Positions 1 through 9,369 of a DNA stretch of 64,000 nucleotides are shown here, piece by piece. The notes under the pieces are model-generated. The model was not told where the DNA came from. It saw only the letters and a program-made list of their open reading frames with translations, and did not search any database. Position numbers and translations under genes: made by a program. Numbering within the stretch: the first letter of the stretch is position 1; every line of letters starts with the position of its first letter. The stretch comes from Rhodococcus rhodnii NBRC 100604 (GTDB lineage: Bacteria > Actinomycetota > Actinomycetes > Mycobacteriales > Mycobacteriaceae): assembly GCF_001894925.1 (NCBI RefSeq), contig NZ_BCXD01000001.1:62001-126000 (forward strand), read 5' to 3'.

Positions 1-18
1 ACTGTAGAGCCCGGCACG

Positions 19-66
19 GACGACGGCGCCGCCGCTTCCTTCGAGGGAAGCGGCGGCGCCGTCGTC
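19..66. terminator. Strong GC-rich hairpin, probable bidirectional terminator
   Basis: A near-perfect 21-bp stem (19-39 paired with 46-66) closes a short loop around TTCGAG. It lies downstream of the stop codon of the leftward membrane-protein gene ending at 103, where a terminator is expected. It could also end a rightward gene lying before the window. There is no clear T-tract, as is common for actinobacterial hairpins. Confidence 0.75.
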
Positions 67-102
67 ATGAGCGGGAGTCGGTGCCGGATCGGTGACGGGA
101 GG

Positions 103-510
103 TCAGTGCCAGATGACGGCGACGAGGATGTTCACGATCGCGAGGATGCCGACGGCGTGGACGAGCATCGGTGCGACGGCGACGGGCGCCGCAGTCGCAG
201 TCGCGGCCGTCCCGCCCGAGCCGGGGGCAGGCGTCGTCGCCTTGTTCTGCTTGGCGCGCGCCACCTCGGCGAGCGCGACGACGATCAGCGAGATCAGCAG
301 CTTCACACCGATCTTGATGTGGTTGTAGTCCTTGTCGAGCGCAGCCTCACCGAGGCCGACCAGGAACAGGCCGCTCAGGAACTGGATGCGTGCGCCCCAC
401 ACGATCACCTCGGTGACTCGGGGGGTTTTCAGGACCGCGAAGTAACCGCCGACGAGGGCCGCGAGGCCGAGCATGTGGACCACGACCAGCAAGCTGTACA
501 AAAAGGACAT
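103..510 (-). CDS. Small integral membrane protein, function unknown
   Basis: This is a 135-residue hydrophobic protein with about four membrane segments (roughly residues 4-25, 42-58, 66-84 and 112-133). The first helix contains a histidine and a glycine-rich stretch (HMLGLAALVGG). Between helices 3 and 4 is an Ala/Thr/Pro/Gly-rich linker. I do not recognise an enzymatic motif. The size and helix layout resemble conserved hypothetical membrane proteins of Rhodococcus and Nocardia, but no function can be read from it. The ATG at 508-510 has a purine-rich AGGTAGAG upstream. It appears to be a single-gene unit ended by the hairpin at 19-66. Confidence 0.7.
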   Translation of the reverse strand: MSFLYSLLVVVHMLGLAALVGGYFAVLKTPRVTEVIVWGARIQFLSGLFLVGLGEAALDKDYNHIKIGVKLLISLIVVALAEVARAKQNKATTPAPGSGGTAATATAAPVAVAPMLVHAVGILAIVNILVAVIWH

Positions 511-553
511 GGTGTCACTCTACCTGCGTCTACTACAGACTACGTAGTTCGTG

Positions 554-1135
554 TCACCCAATGGTCGTCGTGTCCACGATTCCAGCGTCCGCCGCGGCGG
601 CGCGATACCAGTGGCCGAGGGAGGCGACCGTCTCGTGCGCATTCAGGCCGCTCGGGTTCGGGAGCAGCCAGAGCGCCGCGTTCTCGAACGGCTCGGCCGC
701 ACGTCCGAGCACCGCGTCACGCACACCGAACGCCGTGCGGTAGGCCGTGATGCCGAGAATCGCGACCACCGACGGCGAGATCCGGCGCACGGTCTCGTGC
801 AGTTCCGCACGACCTGCCCGGAGTTCGTCCTTCGTGAGTTCGTCCGCGCGTGCCGTCGCGCGCCGCACCAGATTCGTGATCCCGATCCCCCGCTCGGTGA
901 GGGCGCGCGCGTCGTCGTCCGACATGCCCCGGGACGCGTCGATGGGACGGTCGACGATGCCCGCGGCTGCGAGCGCCGGATAGAAGCGATTGCCGGGCCG
1001 CGCGAAGTGGGCTCCTACGGCCGCCGTCCAGAGGCCCGGATTGATGCCGACGAACAGCAACCGGCATCGTGGCCCGACGAGATCGTGAATCTCCGCGTCG
1101 CGGTAGGCCTCGAGTTCGGCGCGCGTGAATCCCAT
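554..1135 (-). CDS. mug: G/U mismatch-specific uracil/thymine-DNA glycosylase (Mug type)
   Basis: A 193-residue member of the uracil-DNA glycosylase superfamily, Mug/TDG branch. Members remove uracil, ethenocytosine or thymine opposite guanine in base excision repair. The family motif GINPG is at residues 30-34 (Asn is the usual catalytic-loop residue of Mug), followed by the RPGNRFYPAL block. The C-terminal intercalation-loop motif LPNPSGLN is at 158-165. Length matches the family. It is transcribed leftward away from the mycolyltransferase gene and separated from it by a terminator. No partner repair gene is adjacent. Confidence 0.9.
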   Translation of the reverse strand: MGFTRAELEAYRDAEIHDLVGPRCRLLFVGINPGLWTAAVGAHFARPGNRFYPALAAAGIVDRPIDASRGMSDDDARALTERGIGITNLVRRATARADELTKDELRAGRAELHETVRRISPSVVAILGITAYRTAFGVRDAVLGRAAEPFENAALWLLPNPSGLNAHETVASLGHWYRAAAADAGIVDTTTIG

Positions 1136-1167
1136 GCCGGGACCTTCTCACGCAGACGGCCTTCTCA

Positions 1168-1210
1168 CGCACGAGAGGCCCGGACCTCGCGGGTCCGGGC
1201 CTCTCGTGCG
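1168..1210 (-). terminator. Intrinsic terminator after the mycolyltransferase gene
   Basis: A perfect 19-bp inverted repeat (1168-1186 with 1192-1210) and a 5-base loop lie 11 bp beyond the TGA of the mycolyltransferase gene and before the mug start. The arms read CGCACGAGAGGCCCGGACC and its complement. Confidence 0.85.
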
Positions 1211-1220
1211 AAGGAAACGG

Positions 1221-2177
1221 TCAGACGCCGAGCGAGGGCGCGAGCGTTCCGAACCAGGCTTCCTTGAGGCGGTCCTGCCAGTAGTTCCACCAGTGGATGC
1301 CGTCGGCGCTGATGTGCGTCTGGACGCGAGCACCGGCCGCCTGCGCGGCGGGAACGAACAGGCCGCTGCTGATGCCGGACGCCATCTCGAGCGGAACCAT
1401 CTGTGCGAACCACACGGGGTCGAACTCGGCGCTGAGCGGGTTCACCGACGGGTCGCTGGTCGGCGAGCCGCCGCCGGCCGAGATGTAGACGCCCTTGCCG
1501 CGCAGGTTGCCGACGTTCGCGAGCGGATCGTTCGCGAGCCACCGACCGGCGGGCCACACGCCCCACATGTTGAACGGGTTGCCGCCCATCTCGGCGACGG
1601 AGAGCTGAATGCCCTGCGCGAAGCCGGGAGTCGCGGCGGTCGGGTAACCGCTGAACGACGCGACCGCGTTGTACATGTCGGGGTGCTTGGCCGCGAGGGT
1701 CAGCGCCGACGTACCGCTCATCGACAGGCCCGCGATGGCGTTGTTGACGCCGTCGCTGCCGAACTCCGCTGCCATGACGCCCGGGAGCTCGCGCGTCAGG
1801 AAGGTTTCCCACATCTGCCGGCCGAGGTGCGGGTCGTCCCGCTGCCAGTCGGTGTAGAAGGAGCCGCCGCCACCGAACGGGATCGCGACGTTGACGTGCT
1901 TGTCGGCGAAGAACACCTCGACATCGGTGTTGATGAGCCACCCGTTGTCGTTGTCGGGGGCACGCAGCCCGTCGAGCAGATAGAGGGTGGGGGCCGGCCC
2001 GCCACCCGCGGCCCGAAGAACCTTGACCGGGATGGTCTTGTTCATCGAGGGCGAGTGCACGTAGGTCAGGGTGGAGTCAGCGTGCGCGACAGCACCCGTC
2101 CCCAGCACCGTGAAGAAGCCGGTCAACAGCGTTGCGACGATTCCCAGAATCAGGGTTCGAGCGCGACGTAGCACCAT
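1221..2177 (-). CDS. Secreted antigen-85-family mycolyltransferase/esterase
   Basis: A 318-residue secreted alpha/beta hydrolase of the antigen 85 (esterase D/FbpA-C) family. These enzymes move mycoloyl groups onto trehalose or arabinogalactan outside the cytoplasmic membrane. A signal peptide fills residues 1-34 (basic start, hydrophobic core, AHA-DS cleavage-like site). The nucleophile block GLSMSGTSAL puts the serine near residue 152. The C-terminal GIHWWNYW block carries the likely catalytic histidine. The ATG at 2175-2177 is chosen because GAAGGAC lies just upstream and the signal peptide starts there; longer upstream reading has no protein-like composition. Its presence implies a mycolate-bearing envelope. 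The exact acceptor cannot be told from sequence. Confidence 0.88.
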   Translation of the reverse strand: MVLRRARTLILGIVATLLTGFFTVLGTGAVAHADSTLTYVHSPSMNKTIPVKVLRAAGGGPAPTLYLLDGLRAPDNDNGWLINTDVEVFFADKHVNVAIPFGGGGSFYTDWQRDDPHLGRQMWETFLTRELPGVMAAEFGSDGVNNAIAGLSMSGTSALTLAAKHPDMYNAVASFSGYPTAATPGFAQGIQLSVAEMGGNPFNMWGVWPAGRWLANDPLANVGNLRGKGVYISAGGGSPTSDPSVNPLSAEFDPVWFAQMVPLEMASGISSGLFVPAAQAAGARVQTHISADGIHWWNYWQDRLKEAWFGTLAPSLGV

Positions 2178-2478
2178 TCGAGTCGTCCTTCGAGCTCCGG
2201 GCAGAGAGTTCCTGCGAGAGTTGACGGATGCTGAGAGTAACAGCGTGCCGACCGTCCGGCTTCTTCGATCTCCGAATAGTTGCCGATCCGCAATTTCGCC
2301 TCTCCCGTCACACGAGTCACCGACCCGCCGTGTGACCGGGACCACCTCGGCGGGAAAACAACTCGCGACGCCGACGCACGCTGGGATAGCGTCGTCGGGT
2401 CTCCCGGTCGACCCGATCCGGGCTTCGACGACCCCGGCCGTCTCCCCGGTGGTCCCCACCGTGTCCGAAAGGTGTCCC
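2178..2478. promoter_or_regulatory. Divergent intergenic region between mycolyltransferase and MFS exporter
   Basis: About 300 bp separates the two divergent start codons, so promoters for both should lie here. The stretch 2225-2310 is less GC-rich than its surroundings. I see no convincing operator palindrome and no third gene. The reading frame of the exporter stays open through here, but its translation is low-complexity and not protein-like. Confidence 0.4.
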
Positions 2479-3978
2479 GTGTCCGAGTTCGACCGGCAGA
2501 ATTCGAGTGCCGTCGCTGCCGAGCCCGAACCGAACGAGCACGTCTCGAACGACACCGGCACGGCGATTCCCCGTCGGCATCTGCTGCTCATCGGTGTGCT
2601 GCTCGTCGCGAGCTTCGTCGTCATCCTCAACGAGACGGTGATGAGCGTCGCGATCCCCGTGCTCCAGAACGATCTCGGGGTCGAGCCCGCCGTCGGCCAG
2701 TGGCTCACGACCGGTTTCATGCTCACGATGGCGATCGTCATCCCGACGACCGGCTTCCTGCTGAAACGCATCCGCACCCGGACGCTGTTCGTCGCTGCGA
2801 TGTCGCTCTTCTCGGCGGGCACGCTCATCGCGTTTCTCGCACCGGGATTCGAGATCCTGCTGTTCGCCCGGGTCGTGCAGGCGACCGGCACGGCGATCAT
2901 GCTGCCGATGCTCATGACGACGATCATGACCGTCGTCCCGCCCGCACGACGCGGCGCGATGATGGGCAACATCTCGATCGTCATCGCCGTCGCGCCGGCG
3001 CTCGGGCCCACGATGTCGGGGTTCGTGCTCGATCACTTCGGGTGGCGGTGGATCTTCGGTCTCGTCCTCCCCATCGCGCTCGGCGCGCTCGCCCTCGGTA
3101 CGCGGTACGTCGTCCCGGTCGGCGAGATCTCCAAGGTCCGGATCGACCTGCTGTCGATTCCGCTCGCGATCCTCGGATTCGGCGGCCTGGTCTACGGGCT
3201 CGTCAGCATCGGCAAGGCGGCCGGCGAGAGCGCGATCCCGATGTGGCTGCCGTTCGCGATCGGCATCGCGGCGATGGTGGCGTTCGTGGCGCGGCAGCTC
3301 CGCCTCCAGCGTGAGGATCGGGCGCTGCTCGATCTCCGTGTCTTCCGCCAGGCGCAGTTCTCGATCGCCGTCGTCGCGATGCTGCTCGGCTTCGGCACGA
3401 TGATGGGCACGTTCATCGTCGTCCCCTACTTCGCGCAGAGCGTTCTGGGACTCGATCCGCTCCAGACGGGCCTGATCACGCTGCCCGGCGGCCTGCTGAT
3501 GGGTGCTGCGGGCCCGATCATCGGCCGCATCTACGACGCCCGCGGCCCACGTGTGCTGGTGATCCCCGGTTCGCTGCTCGTCGCGGCGGGCGTCGGAATG
3601 CTCACGACCGTCGACACGTCGACCGGTCTCGGATGGTTGCTCGCAGCGAACACGGTGCTGTGCCTGGGCCTGGCGGCGACGTTCACGCCGCTCATGACGT
3701 CGGGGCTCGGTTCGATCGAGCCGTCGCTGTATTCGCACGGCTCGGCGGTCGTCGGCACCTTCCAGCAGGTCGCGGGTGCGGCGGGTACGGCGCTGTTCAT
3801 CACGATCATGACCGTCGTCGCGACCGCGCAGCCGGGTGGCCTCTCCTCCCCCGATGCCGTGGTGGACGGTGTGCGCACGGTCTTCCTGGTGGCGGGCGGC
3901 CTCGCGATCGCCCTCATCGCGGTGTGTGCGCTGGTGCGTCGCCCGGCGACGCAGTCGGTCTCCGTCCCCCTGCACTGA
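2479..3978 (+). CDS. MFS multidrug exporter, DHA2 (EmrB/QacA) type
   Basis: A 499-residue polytopic membrane protein of the DHA2 branch of the major facilitator superfamily, which exports drugs or lipophilic compounds by proton antiport. The N-terminal ~35 residues are cytoplasmic. The first helix ends in the VVILNETVMSVAIPVL block typical of DHA2, and the antiporter motif C-like ALGPTMSGFV is in helix 5. Fourteen helices are plausible. GTG at 2479 is chosen because GAAAGG sits 6 bases upstream and membrane topology starts correctly. The substrate is unknown. No adjacent regulator is present. Confidence 0.85.
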   Translation: MSEFDRQNSSAVAAEPEPNEHVSNDTGTAIPRRHLLLIGVLLVASFVVILNETVMSVAIPVLQNDLGVEPAVGQWLTTGFMLTMAIVIPTTGFLLKRIRTRTLFVAAMSLFSAGTLIAFLAPGFEILLFARVVQATGTAIMLPMLMTTIMTVVPPARRGAMMGNISIVIAVAPALGPTMSGFVLDHFGWRWIFGLVLPIALGALALGTRYVVPVGEISKVRIDLLSIPLAILGFGGLVYGLVSIGKAAGESAIPMWLPFAIGIAAMVAFVARQLRLQREDRALLDLRVFRQAQFSIAVVAMLLGFGTMMGTFIVVPYFAQSVLGLDPLQTGLITLPGGLLMGAAGPIIGRIYDARGPRVLVIPGSLLVAAGVGMLTTVDTSTGLGWLLAANTVLCLGLAATFTPLMTSGLGSIEPSLYSHGSAVVGTFQQVAGAAGTALFITIMTVVATAQPGGLSSPDAVVDGVRTVFLVAGGLAIALIAVCALVRRPATQSVSVPLH

Positions 3979-3986
3979 CCCGGCTC

Positions 3987-4080
3987 GGTTCTGCGGTTCT
4001 GCGGTTCTGCACCCCATTTGTCGTTCTGCACCCCTATCGGCCTGCCGGTAGGGGTGCAGAACGACGACCGGGGTGCAGAA
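3987..4080. repeat. Tandem 8-mers followed by nested inverted repeats (likely terminator)
   Basis: Three tandem GGTTCTGC units (3987-4010) follow the exporter stop codon. The last runs into a nested inverted structure. An outer pair, TTCTGCACCCC at 4005-4015 and its complement at 4070-4080, encloses a 19-bp stem (4022-4040 with 4045-4063, one G:U pair) that repeats the same core. The inner stem is probably the exporter's terminator. Confidence 0.7.
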
Positions 4081-4105
4081 TCGCCTCGCGGTTACGCTCG
4101 AAGGT

Positions 4106-4345
4106 ATGGCAGAACGGCAGCACGATCGCGAGATCAGGCCCGTCCCCCGCTCCCTGTGGGAGCGGATGACGTGGCCGATCGCGTTCGCCGTCGTCGCGAT
4201 CTCCGCATTCGTGCTCAACGGCGTCGTCCACGCGCCGCTGTGGATCTCGATCGTCGTCGCGCTCGTCGTCGGCGCCGTCTGGCTCGGGTACATGCACGCC
4301 CGCGACCTCCGCGCGATACGCCGGTCGCGTCGCGAACGGTCGTGA
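4106..4345 (+). CDS. Small two-helix membrane protein
   Basis: A 79-residue protein with a charged N-terminus (MAERQHDREIRP), two adjacent hydrophobic helices (about 20-39 and 43-61) and an Arg-rich tail (RAIRRSRRERS). This is a common layout for small actinobacterial inner-membrane proteins of unknown role. ATG at 4106 is favoured by the GAAGG directly upstream and because translation before it is not protein-like. It lies just after the nested repeats and converges with the permease gene 20 bp downstream. No family was recognised. Confidence 0.65.
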   Translation: MAERQHDREIRPVPRSLWERMTWPIAFAVVAISAFVLNGVVHAPLWISIVVALVVGAVWLGYMHARDLRAIRRSRRERS

Positions 4346-4365
4346 CGTTCACTCCCCGCACGCTC

Positions 4366-6297
4366 TCACCCCACGTGCACCCGTGGGCGGTGGTGCGGGT
4401 CGGGTTCGGCACGACGCAGCACCTCGTGGGTCACGGCCGCGTCCTGCCCGTTGCCGAGGAACAGGAAGCGCACGAGTTCGGCCGACGGACTGCGCTCGGA
4501 CCAGTCGAAGTACAGGTCGGGCTCGACGCCGGTGACGTCGCGAATCCGCAGCGCGACGGCCGCGATCGCATTGGGGACCGCCGCCGCGCGCACCCGTAGC
4601 ACCCGATACCCGGCGACCTCGCACCCCGTCACGACCAGATCCGTCCCGAACTCGGAGGCGTCCACGACCGTCGCCTCGAGGAAGAGCAGCCGGTGGGAAC
4701 GTGGAATGTGGCTGTGCGCCCGCTCCACCCGTTCCTTGCGCCTGTAGTCCGCCGCCGATCCGTCAGCGCGGTGCGCGACGAGGTCGACGCGCCCGCGCGC
4801 CGCGTCCTCGGTCACGAACCGCGTCGCGGTCTCGTCGAGCCCGATCGACGTGGCGCGCAACTCGAACGAACGGAACGCGCGCGACAGGAACGACACCACG
4901 ACGATCGCAGCGACGAACAGCGACGCGACCTTGACGCCGTCGGGGCGCTCTACGACGTTCGCGGCCGTCGTGTAGACGAACACCACGGCGACGGCACCGA
5001 ACGCGACGACCAGCCGCCGTCGGCGTTCACGGCGTGCCGACAGCGCGACGGCGACCGTCGCGGACGTGATGAGGACGAGAACACCGGTCGCGTAGGCGGC
5101 GCCCTGCGCGTCGACGCTCGCGTCGAAATACACGGTGAGCGCGATCGCGATCGCCCCGAAGATCAGGACGAGCGGCCGCACGGCGCGGGCCCACTCGGGT
5201 GCCATGCCGTACCGCGGGAGATAGCGCGGAACGAGGTTGAGCAGGCCCGCGAGCGCCGAGGCGCCCGCGAACCACAGGATCGCGATGGTCGCGGCGTCGT
5301 ACGCCGTACCGAATCCCGCGCCGAGCCGCTCGTGGGCGAGATACGCGAGCGCCCGGCCGTTCGCGCTGCCGCCGGGTTCGAGCGCGTCGTCGGGGATCAG
5401 AATCGTCGTGACGAGGCTCGACGTGAGGAGAAAACCGCTCATGACGAGCGCGGCCGTCGTCAGCAGCTGCTGCGCGCCGCGGATGCGTCCCGCGGGGTCG
5501 CGTTCGGTGTCGCCCGGTGCTCCCCGGATCGAGGGCATCACCGCGACGCCCGTCTCGAAGCCCGACAGTCCGAGCGCGAGCCTCGGGAACACGAGCACCG
5601 CGGCCACGACGATGAGCAGCGGATTGCCGTGCGAGGTCGTCATCGCGTGCGACCAGTCGACGACGAGATCGGGCGCGGTCGCGATCTCGACGAGGGCGTC
5701 GACGATCACCACCGCGTTGAGCAGCAGATAGACCGGCACGATCACGAGCGCGATGCGGATGGCCTGCGTGAAACCGATGAGGAAGACGGCGACGAGGGCG
5801 AGCACGAGGAGGATCGTCAGCGGCAGCGCGGAGTCGTCGAACCTGCTCGGCGACAACGGGTTCTCGAGGATGTGGGCGCTCGCATCGGCCGTCGAGAGCG
5901 TGATCGTGATCATGAAGTCCGTCGCGGCGAAGCCGAGCAGGACGAGCACGAAGATCTTGCCGTGCCAGCGCGGCAGCAGCCGCGCGAGCATCGCGATCGA
6001 CCCCTCACCGTGCGGGCTCTCACGCGCGACGCGGCGGTAGACGGGCAGTGCGCCGAGGAGGGTCAGTGCGACGAGGACGACCGTCGCGACGGGGGCGATC
6101 GCTCCGGCGGCGAGTGCCGCGATGCCCGGCTGATAGCCGAGCGTCGAGAAGTAGTCGACGCCCGTGAGGCACATGACCTTCCACCACGGATGCCGGTGCT
6201 CGTCCTTCGTGACGACGCGATGCGGCCCCAGGTGCGACGGACCTCGCTGCGACGTTCCCGCCGTCAGCCAGTCGATCACCCGCCGCCGAACCGGCAT
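4366..6297 (-). CDS. APC-superfamily amino-acid/polyamine-type permease
   Basis: A 643-residue transporter with about 12 membrane helices and a ~120-residue cytoplasmic C-terminal region. The segment [25 protein letters not shown] in helix 1 resembles the substrate/cation-binding unwound helix of APC permeases, and [13 protein letters not shown] is the equivalent helix-6 break. ATG at 6297 is preferred because GAGGTG lies 6 bases upstream; a longer frame exists but reads through the neighbouring gene in a non-protein-like way. It sits 61 bp beyond the polymer operon's lipoprotein and on the same strand, so it may be cotranscribed. Substrate unknown; an amino acid is a guess from the family. 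Confidence 0.78.
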   Translation of the reverse strand: MPVRRRVIDWLTAGTSQRGPSHLGPHRVVTKDEHRHPWWKVMCLTGVDYFSTLGYQPGIAALAAGAIAPVATVVLVALTLLGALPVYRRVARESPHGEGSIAMLARLLPRWHGKIFVLVLLGFAATDFMITITLSTADASAHILENPLSPSRFDDSALPLTILLVLALVAVFLIGFTQAIRIALVIVPVYLLLNAVVIVDALVEIATAPDLVVDWSHAMTTSHGNPLLIVVAAVLVFPRLALGLSGFETGVAVMPSIRGAPGDTERDPAGRIRGAQQLLTTAALVMSGFLLTSSLVTTILIPDDALEPGGSANGRALAYLAHERLGAGFGTAYDAATIAILWFAGASALAGLLNLVPRYLPRYGMAPEWARAVRPLVLIFGAIAIALTVYFDASVDAQGAAYATGVLVLITSATVAVALSARRERRRRLVVAFGAVAVVFVYTTAANVVERPDGVKVASLFVAAIVVVSFLSRAFRSFELRATSIGLDETATRFVTEDAARGRVDLVAHRADGSAADYRRKERVERAHSHIPRSHRLLFLEATVVDASEFGTDLVVTGCEVAGYRVLRVRAAAVPNAIAAVALRIRDVTGVEPDLYFDWSERSPSAELVRFLFLGNGQDAAVTHEVLRRAEPDPHHRPRVHVG

Positions 6298-6358
6298 CGT
6301 CGCACCTCGTCGCCACTGCGGAACGCCTGCCGGTCCAGTGTGCGCGGTGGTGGTCGGG

Positions 6359-7249
6359 TCAGGCGGCCGATTCCAGCGCCTCCGCGAGGATCCGCACGAA
6401 AGCGTCGCGGATGCCCCGGTCGCCGCGGATCCGCTCGTCGACCTCGATGTGCACGAAGTCGGCGCCCACGGCCCGCGCCGCGGCTCCCTCGACGTTGGTC
6501 GTCGCGCCGAGTGCGGCGCACGCGCGGCCGTCGTACACGCAGGTCGTGAACCCGTGATCGCCGAGTACCCGGGCGAGGTGCCGCACGGTCGGCGACGGCT
6601 CGGGCGTACTGCTCGACAGGACGACCTCGCCGATGTCGTCGTGGTTTCCGCTGCCGAATCCGTGCACCTGGACGACCGTGGTCGCCGCGTCCACGAGGGC
6701 GCCGTCGACCGCGGCGAAGGCGCTGTCGGCGCGGTGCGCGGCGTCGCCTGCTCCGTCGCCGGCCGTGCGATGCGCACCGGCGACGAGCAGCGCGCGGGCC
6801 CTGGTCTGCTCGAACAGTGCCGCCGCGAGGTGTTCGCTGTGCAGGTCCGCGACGGGGTGCGGCGCCTCGACGACGAGCGGCGCGGGCGACGACTCGGGCG
6901 GCCGCACGACGTAGAGGCCGTCGCCGCGCATCGGATCGCCGCGTTCGACGAGTGCGCGGAACGACTCGCCCGAGCCACCCGACGCCGCGACGGCCACCGC
7001 CTCGTGCGACGAGACGTCGGCGCCGCCCGCCGTCAGGAGGTCGACGACGCCGGCGGCGATCTCCCGAGCGTGGGCGCGCGACGGCGGTGTGTACTCGTCG
7101 GCGCGGCCGGGTGAGGCGTCGACGACTCGGGCGACCAGTGCGTCGAGCGATTCCGGCTCCTCCGACCCGCACCCGGTGGCGCACGACAGCACGAGCGCCC
7201 CCACCGACACCGCGGCGAGGCCGCACCAGGCCGTGCGGCGTGAACTCAC
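6359..7249 (-). CDS. Lipoprotein resembling a zinc amidohydrolase; candidate poly-gamma-glutamate hydrolase
   Basis: A 296-residue exported protein. A signal peptide ends in ATG-Cys27, a usable lipobox. Residues that could make a carboxypeptidase-like zinc site appear in order: APHP with His131, then Glu139 (DLHSE), His196 in VQVHGF, and Glu269 in VHIEV. This order resembles the phage/Bacillus gamma-PGA hydrolase (PghP) and N-formylglutamate amidohydrolase families (recognition by eye). GTG at 7249 overlaps the capA stop as GTGA, indicating translational coupling. Inferred role: trimming or releasing the polymer made by the PgsBCA-like complex. An unrelated peptidase-like lipoprotein remains possible. 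Confidence 0.6.
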   Translation of the reverse strand: MSSRRTAWCGLAAVSVGALVLSCATGCGSEEPESLDALVARVVDASPGRADEYTPPSRAHAREIAAGVVDLLTAGGADVSSHEAVAVAASGGSGESFRALVERGDPMRGDGLYVVRPPESSPAPLVVEAPHPVADLHSEHLAAALFEQTRARALLVAGAHRTAGDGAGDAAHRADSAFAAVDGALVDAATTVVQVHGFGSGNHDDIGEVVLSSSTPEPSPTVRHLARVLGDHGFTTCVYDGRACAALGATTNVEGAAARAVGADFVHIEVDERIRGDRGIRDAFVRILAEALESAA

Positions 7250-9315
7250 GAGCCGGTCACCTCCTGCCGCGACCACGTCGCCTCGTCGGCGAACGGCTCG
7301 GCCGGGCCCTCGGCGTCACCGGTCACGGCGACGGTCACCGATCGCGTCGTCTCGACGGTATCGAAACGCCTGCCCGCCGAACCCTCGGGCGCCCAGGAGA
7401 CGAGCCGAACGTCGTCGACGGCGAGCCGCGGTCCGCTCACGGCGTCGCCGGGCGGGTTGAGCCGGACGAACGGCTGTGCCGCGACGGCGCCGGGCGGGAC
7501 GACGGCGTCGAGCCGCACCTCCGCGCATCCGCCGCTCGTCCGGTCGCGTTCGGGCACCGCGATGTCGTCGGAGCCGATGCTGTGTCCGCTCGCGCCGTCG
7601 TACCACCGGATCTCGAGGATCGATCCGGGTGACGCCGAGCGCACGTCGGCGAGCAACGAGAGGTGCTGTCCCCGAGCGACGTCGACGCGCCCGGCGGGCG
7701 TCGCGTACACGTCCTCGGTGCTGAGCGGGCTGCGGACGAGTTCGAGCCCGTCCCCCGCGCACCCCGCCGTCGGCGTCGTGCGTGCTGCGTCGCCCAGTTC
7801 CCACAGTCCCGCCGCGTCGCCCGGCGCCGGCGCGGCGTCGTCGAAACGTCCCGAGCCCCACAGCAGGTCGGTTCCGACGCGGACACCGGGGCCCGCCGAC
7901 GCCACGAACCATCCCGGCCCGAGGCGCCGCGGCTCGCCCGGGGGCACGCGGGGCGCGGCCTGACGGACAGGAGCAGGAAGAGTCGGGGCGAGTTCGGCTC
8001 CGGCACCCATCAGGCGCGCCGCGCCGTCGACGCTGCCGGCGGCGATCCGCGACGCCGAGTCCGCGAGCGCACCCGTCACGGGAACCGGCCGTCCGCCGAC
8101 GAGGACGAGTGGATCCGCCGAGGCGTGCACGGCCGCACCACCGCGCACGTCGACACGTACGAGATGCGATGGCACCGACGACCACGCCGCCGCGGCGTCG
8201 AGCAGGGTCCCGGTCGACTCGGCGATCACGGTCTCGCCCACGGTGCGGAGTCCGCCGGTCACCCGCGGATGGCCACCCACGACGATCGCCGCACCCGCGT
8301 GCGCCGCGGCGTCGGCCATCCGGCGGATCGTCGGCGACTGCTCGCGCTCGCCCTGTACGCCGCCGTGGAGCACGACGACGACGGTGTCGGCGGCCTCCCG
8401 CGCATCGCGCACGGCGCGCTCGATCCGCGTCGTCGAACACTCGGCGGCTCCGGCACGATCGTCCCGCGCGACGTACGGGATCTCGTGCTGGTCGCCGTCG
8501 ACCGTCGTGCAGCCGACGAAGGCGACCGAGCCCGACGGGAGCCGGACGATCGCCGGCTGCCACGCCTCGTCCGCGGTTCTGCCCGCGCCGAAGTGCGCGA
8601 CGCCCGCGAGGTCGAGGGCGGCGACCGTACTGTCCACTCCGGATTCGAGCGCGTCGAAGACGTGATCGTTCGCGAGCGAGACGACGTCGACACCCGAGAT
8701 GCGCAGCGCCTGAGCCGCTTCCGGAGCGGAGGCGACGACACTCGCCTTGGTGGGATGGAACGGCGCGCGGCGTGGCGGAACGGGATCGGGTGGGGCCGTC
8801 ACGAGCGGGGTCTCGAGATTCACCACAGCGACGTCGGCATCCTGGAGCAACGGCGCCACGGCGGCGAGGGCGTCGGCGTGATCCCCCGCCGTGCCCGGGT
8901 CGGCCGCCCCGTCGGCGGGCGCGAACGAGACGTCACCGCCGAAGCGCAACGCGGCCGATGCATCCGCGTCCGAGGTGAGTTCGATTCTCGTCGGCTCGCC
9001 CGGCGAGACCGCCTGGGTGCGGGCAAGCCGCCCCGGAGCCTGCGCCGACGCGAGTCCGGGACGCTCCGTGGGCAGCGCGAACATCCCGTCTGCGTCGGTC
9101 CTGGCGAGATGACCGCCCACGCGGATCGTCGCGTCCGCGACCGGCGCGCCCGTTTCGTCCACGACGGTCCCGCGCATCGCGTCGTCGCCACCTGCGCCCG
9201 CGCGACCGGGCAGATACGCCGCCGCGGCCACCCCCACCCCGAGCACGACGACGGTCGCCACCGCAGGCGCGAGCCAGCCGTGACTATCTCTTCGGAACAT
9301 GCTCTCGCCGTTCAT
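7246..9315 (-). CDS. capA: PgsA/CapA-type polyglutamate capsule protein with extra domains
   Basis: A 689-residue protein, much longer than Bacillus CapA/PgsA (about 380-410). It has a membrane anchor at about 16-35, then a carboxypeptidase-regulatory-like beta domain (48-112). The CapA metallophosphatase-like core follows, with GGDVS (126-130), NLET (166-169), ANDHVFD (215-221) and a GGHPRVTGG block. About 220 C-terminal residues form a beta-rich region that may bind carbohydrate or polymer. CapA/PgsA acts outside the membrane in polymer export or anchoring. It follows pgsC by 54 bp and is coupled to the downstream lipoprotein by a 4-base overlap. Confidence 0.85.
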   Translation of the reverse strand: MNGESMFRRDSHGWLAPAVATVVVLGVGVAAAAYLPGRAGAGGDDAMRGTVVDETGAPVADATIRVGGHLARTDADGMFALPTERPGLASAQAPGRLARTQAVSPGEPTRIELTSDADASAALRFGGDVSFAPADGAADPGTAGDHADALAAVAPLLQDADVAVVNLETPLVTAPPDPVPPRRAPFHPTKASVVASAPEAAQALRISGVDVVSLANDHVFDALESGVDSTVAALDLAGVAHFGAGRTADEAWQPAIVRLPSGSVAFVGCTTVDGDQHEIPYVARDDRAGAAECSTTRIERAVRDAREAADTVVVVLHGGVQGEREQSPTIRRMADAAAHAGAAIVVGGHPRVTGGLRTVGETVIAESTGTLLDAAAAWSSVPSHLVRVDVRGGAAVHASADPLVLVGGRPVPVTGALADSASRIAAGSVDGAARLMGAGAELAPTLPAPVRQAAPRVPPGEPRRLGPGWFVASAGPGVRVGTDLLWGSGRFDDAAPAPGDAAGLWELGDAARTTPTAGCAGDGLELVRSPLSTEDVYATPAGRVDVARGQHLSLLADVRSASPGSILEIRWYDGASGHSIGSDDIAVPERDRTSGGCAEVRLDAVVPPGAVAAQPFVRLNPPGDAVSGPRLAVDDVRLVSWAPEGSAGRRFDTVETTRSVTVAVTGDAEGPAEPFADEATWSRQEVTGS

Positions 9316-9369
9316 GGTTCGCTCGTCCTTCGCCTGCTCGTCCGTCGTCCTGCCGGCGCGTGCCCGCCG

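Noticed and set aside
539-548. Palindrome ACTACGTAGT between the first two genes
   Set aside because: Too short and isolated to call an operator without comparison to relatives.
1221-3011. A 596-residue leftward frame containing the mycolyltransferase
   Set aside because: The part beyond 2177 has no signal of protein coding, runs under the exporter gene, and the true start with signal peptide and ribosome site is at 2177.
4693-6549. 618-residue rightward open frame opposite the permease
   Set aside because: Low-complexity Arg/Asp/Glu composition and no recognisable domain; it mirrors the permease codons.
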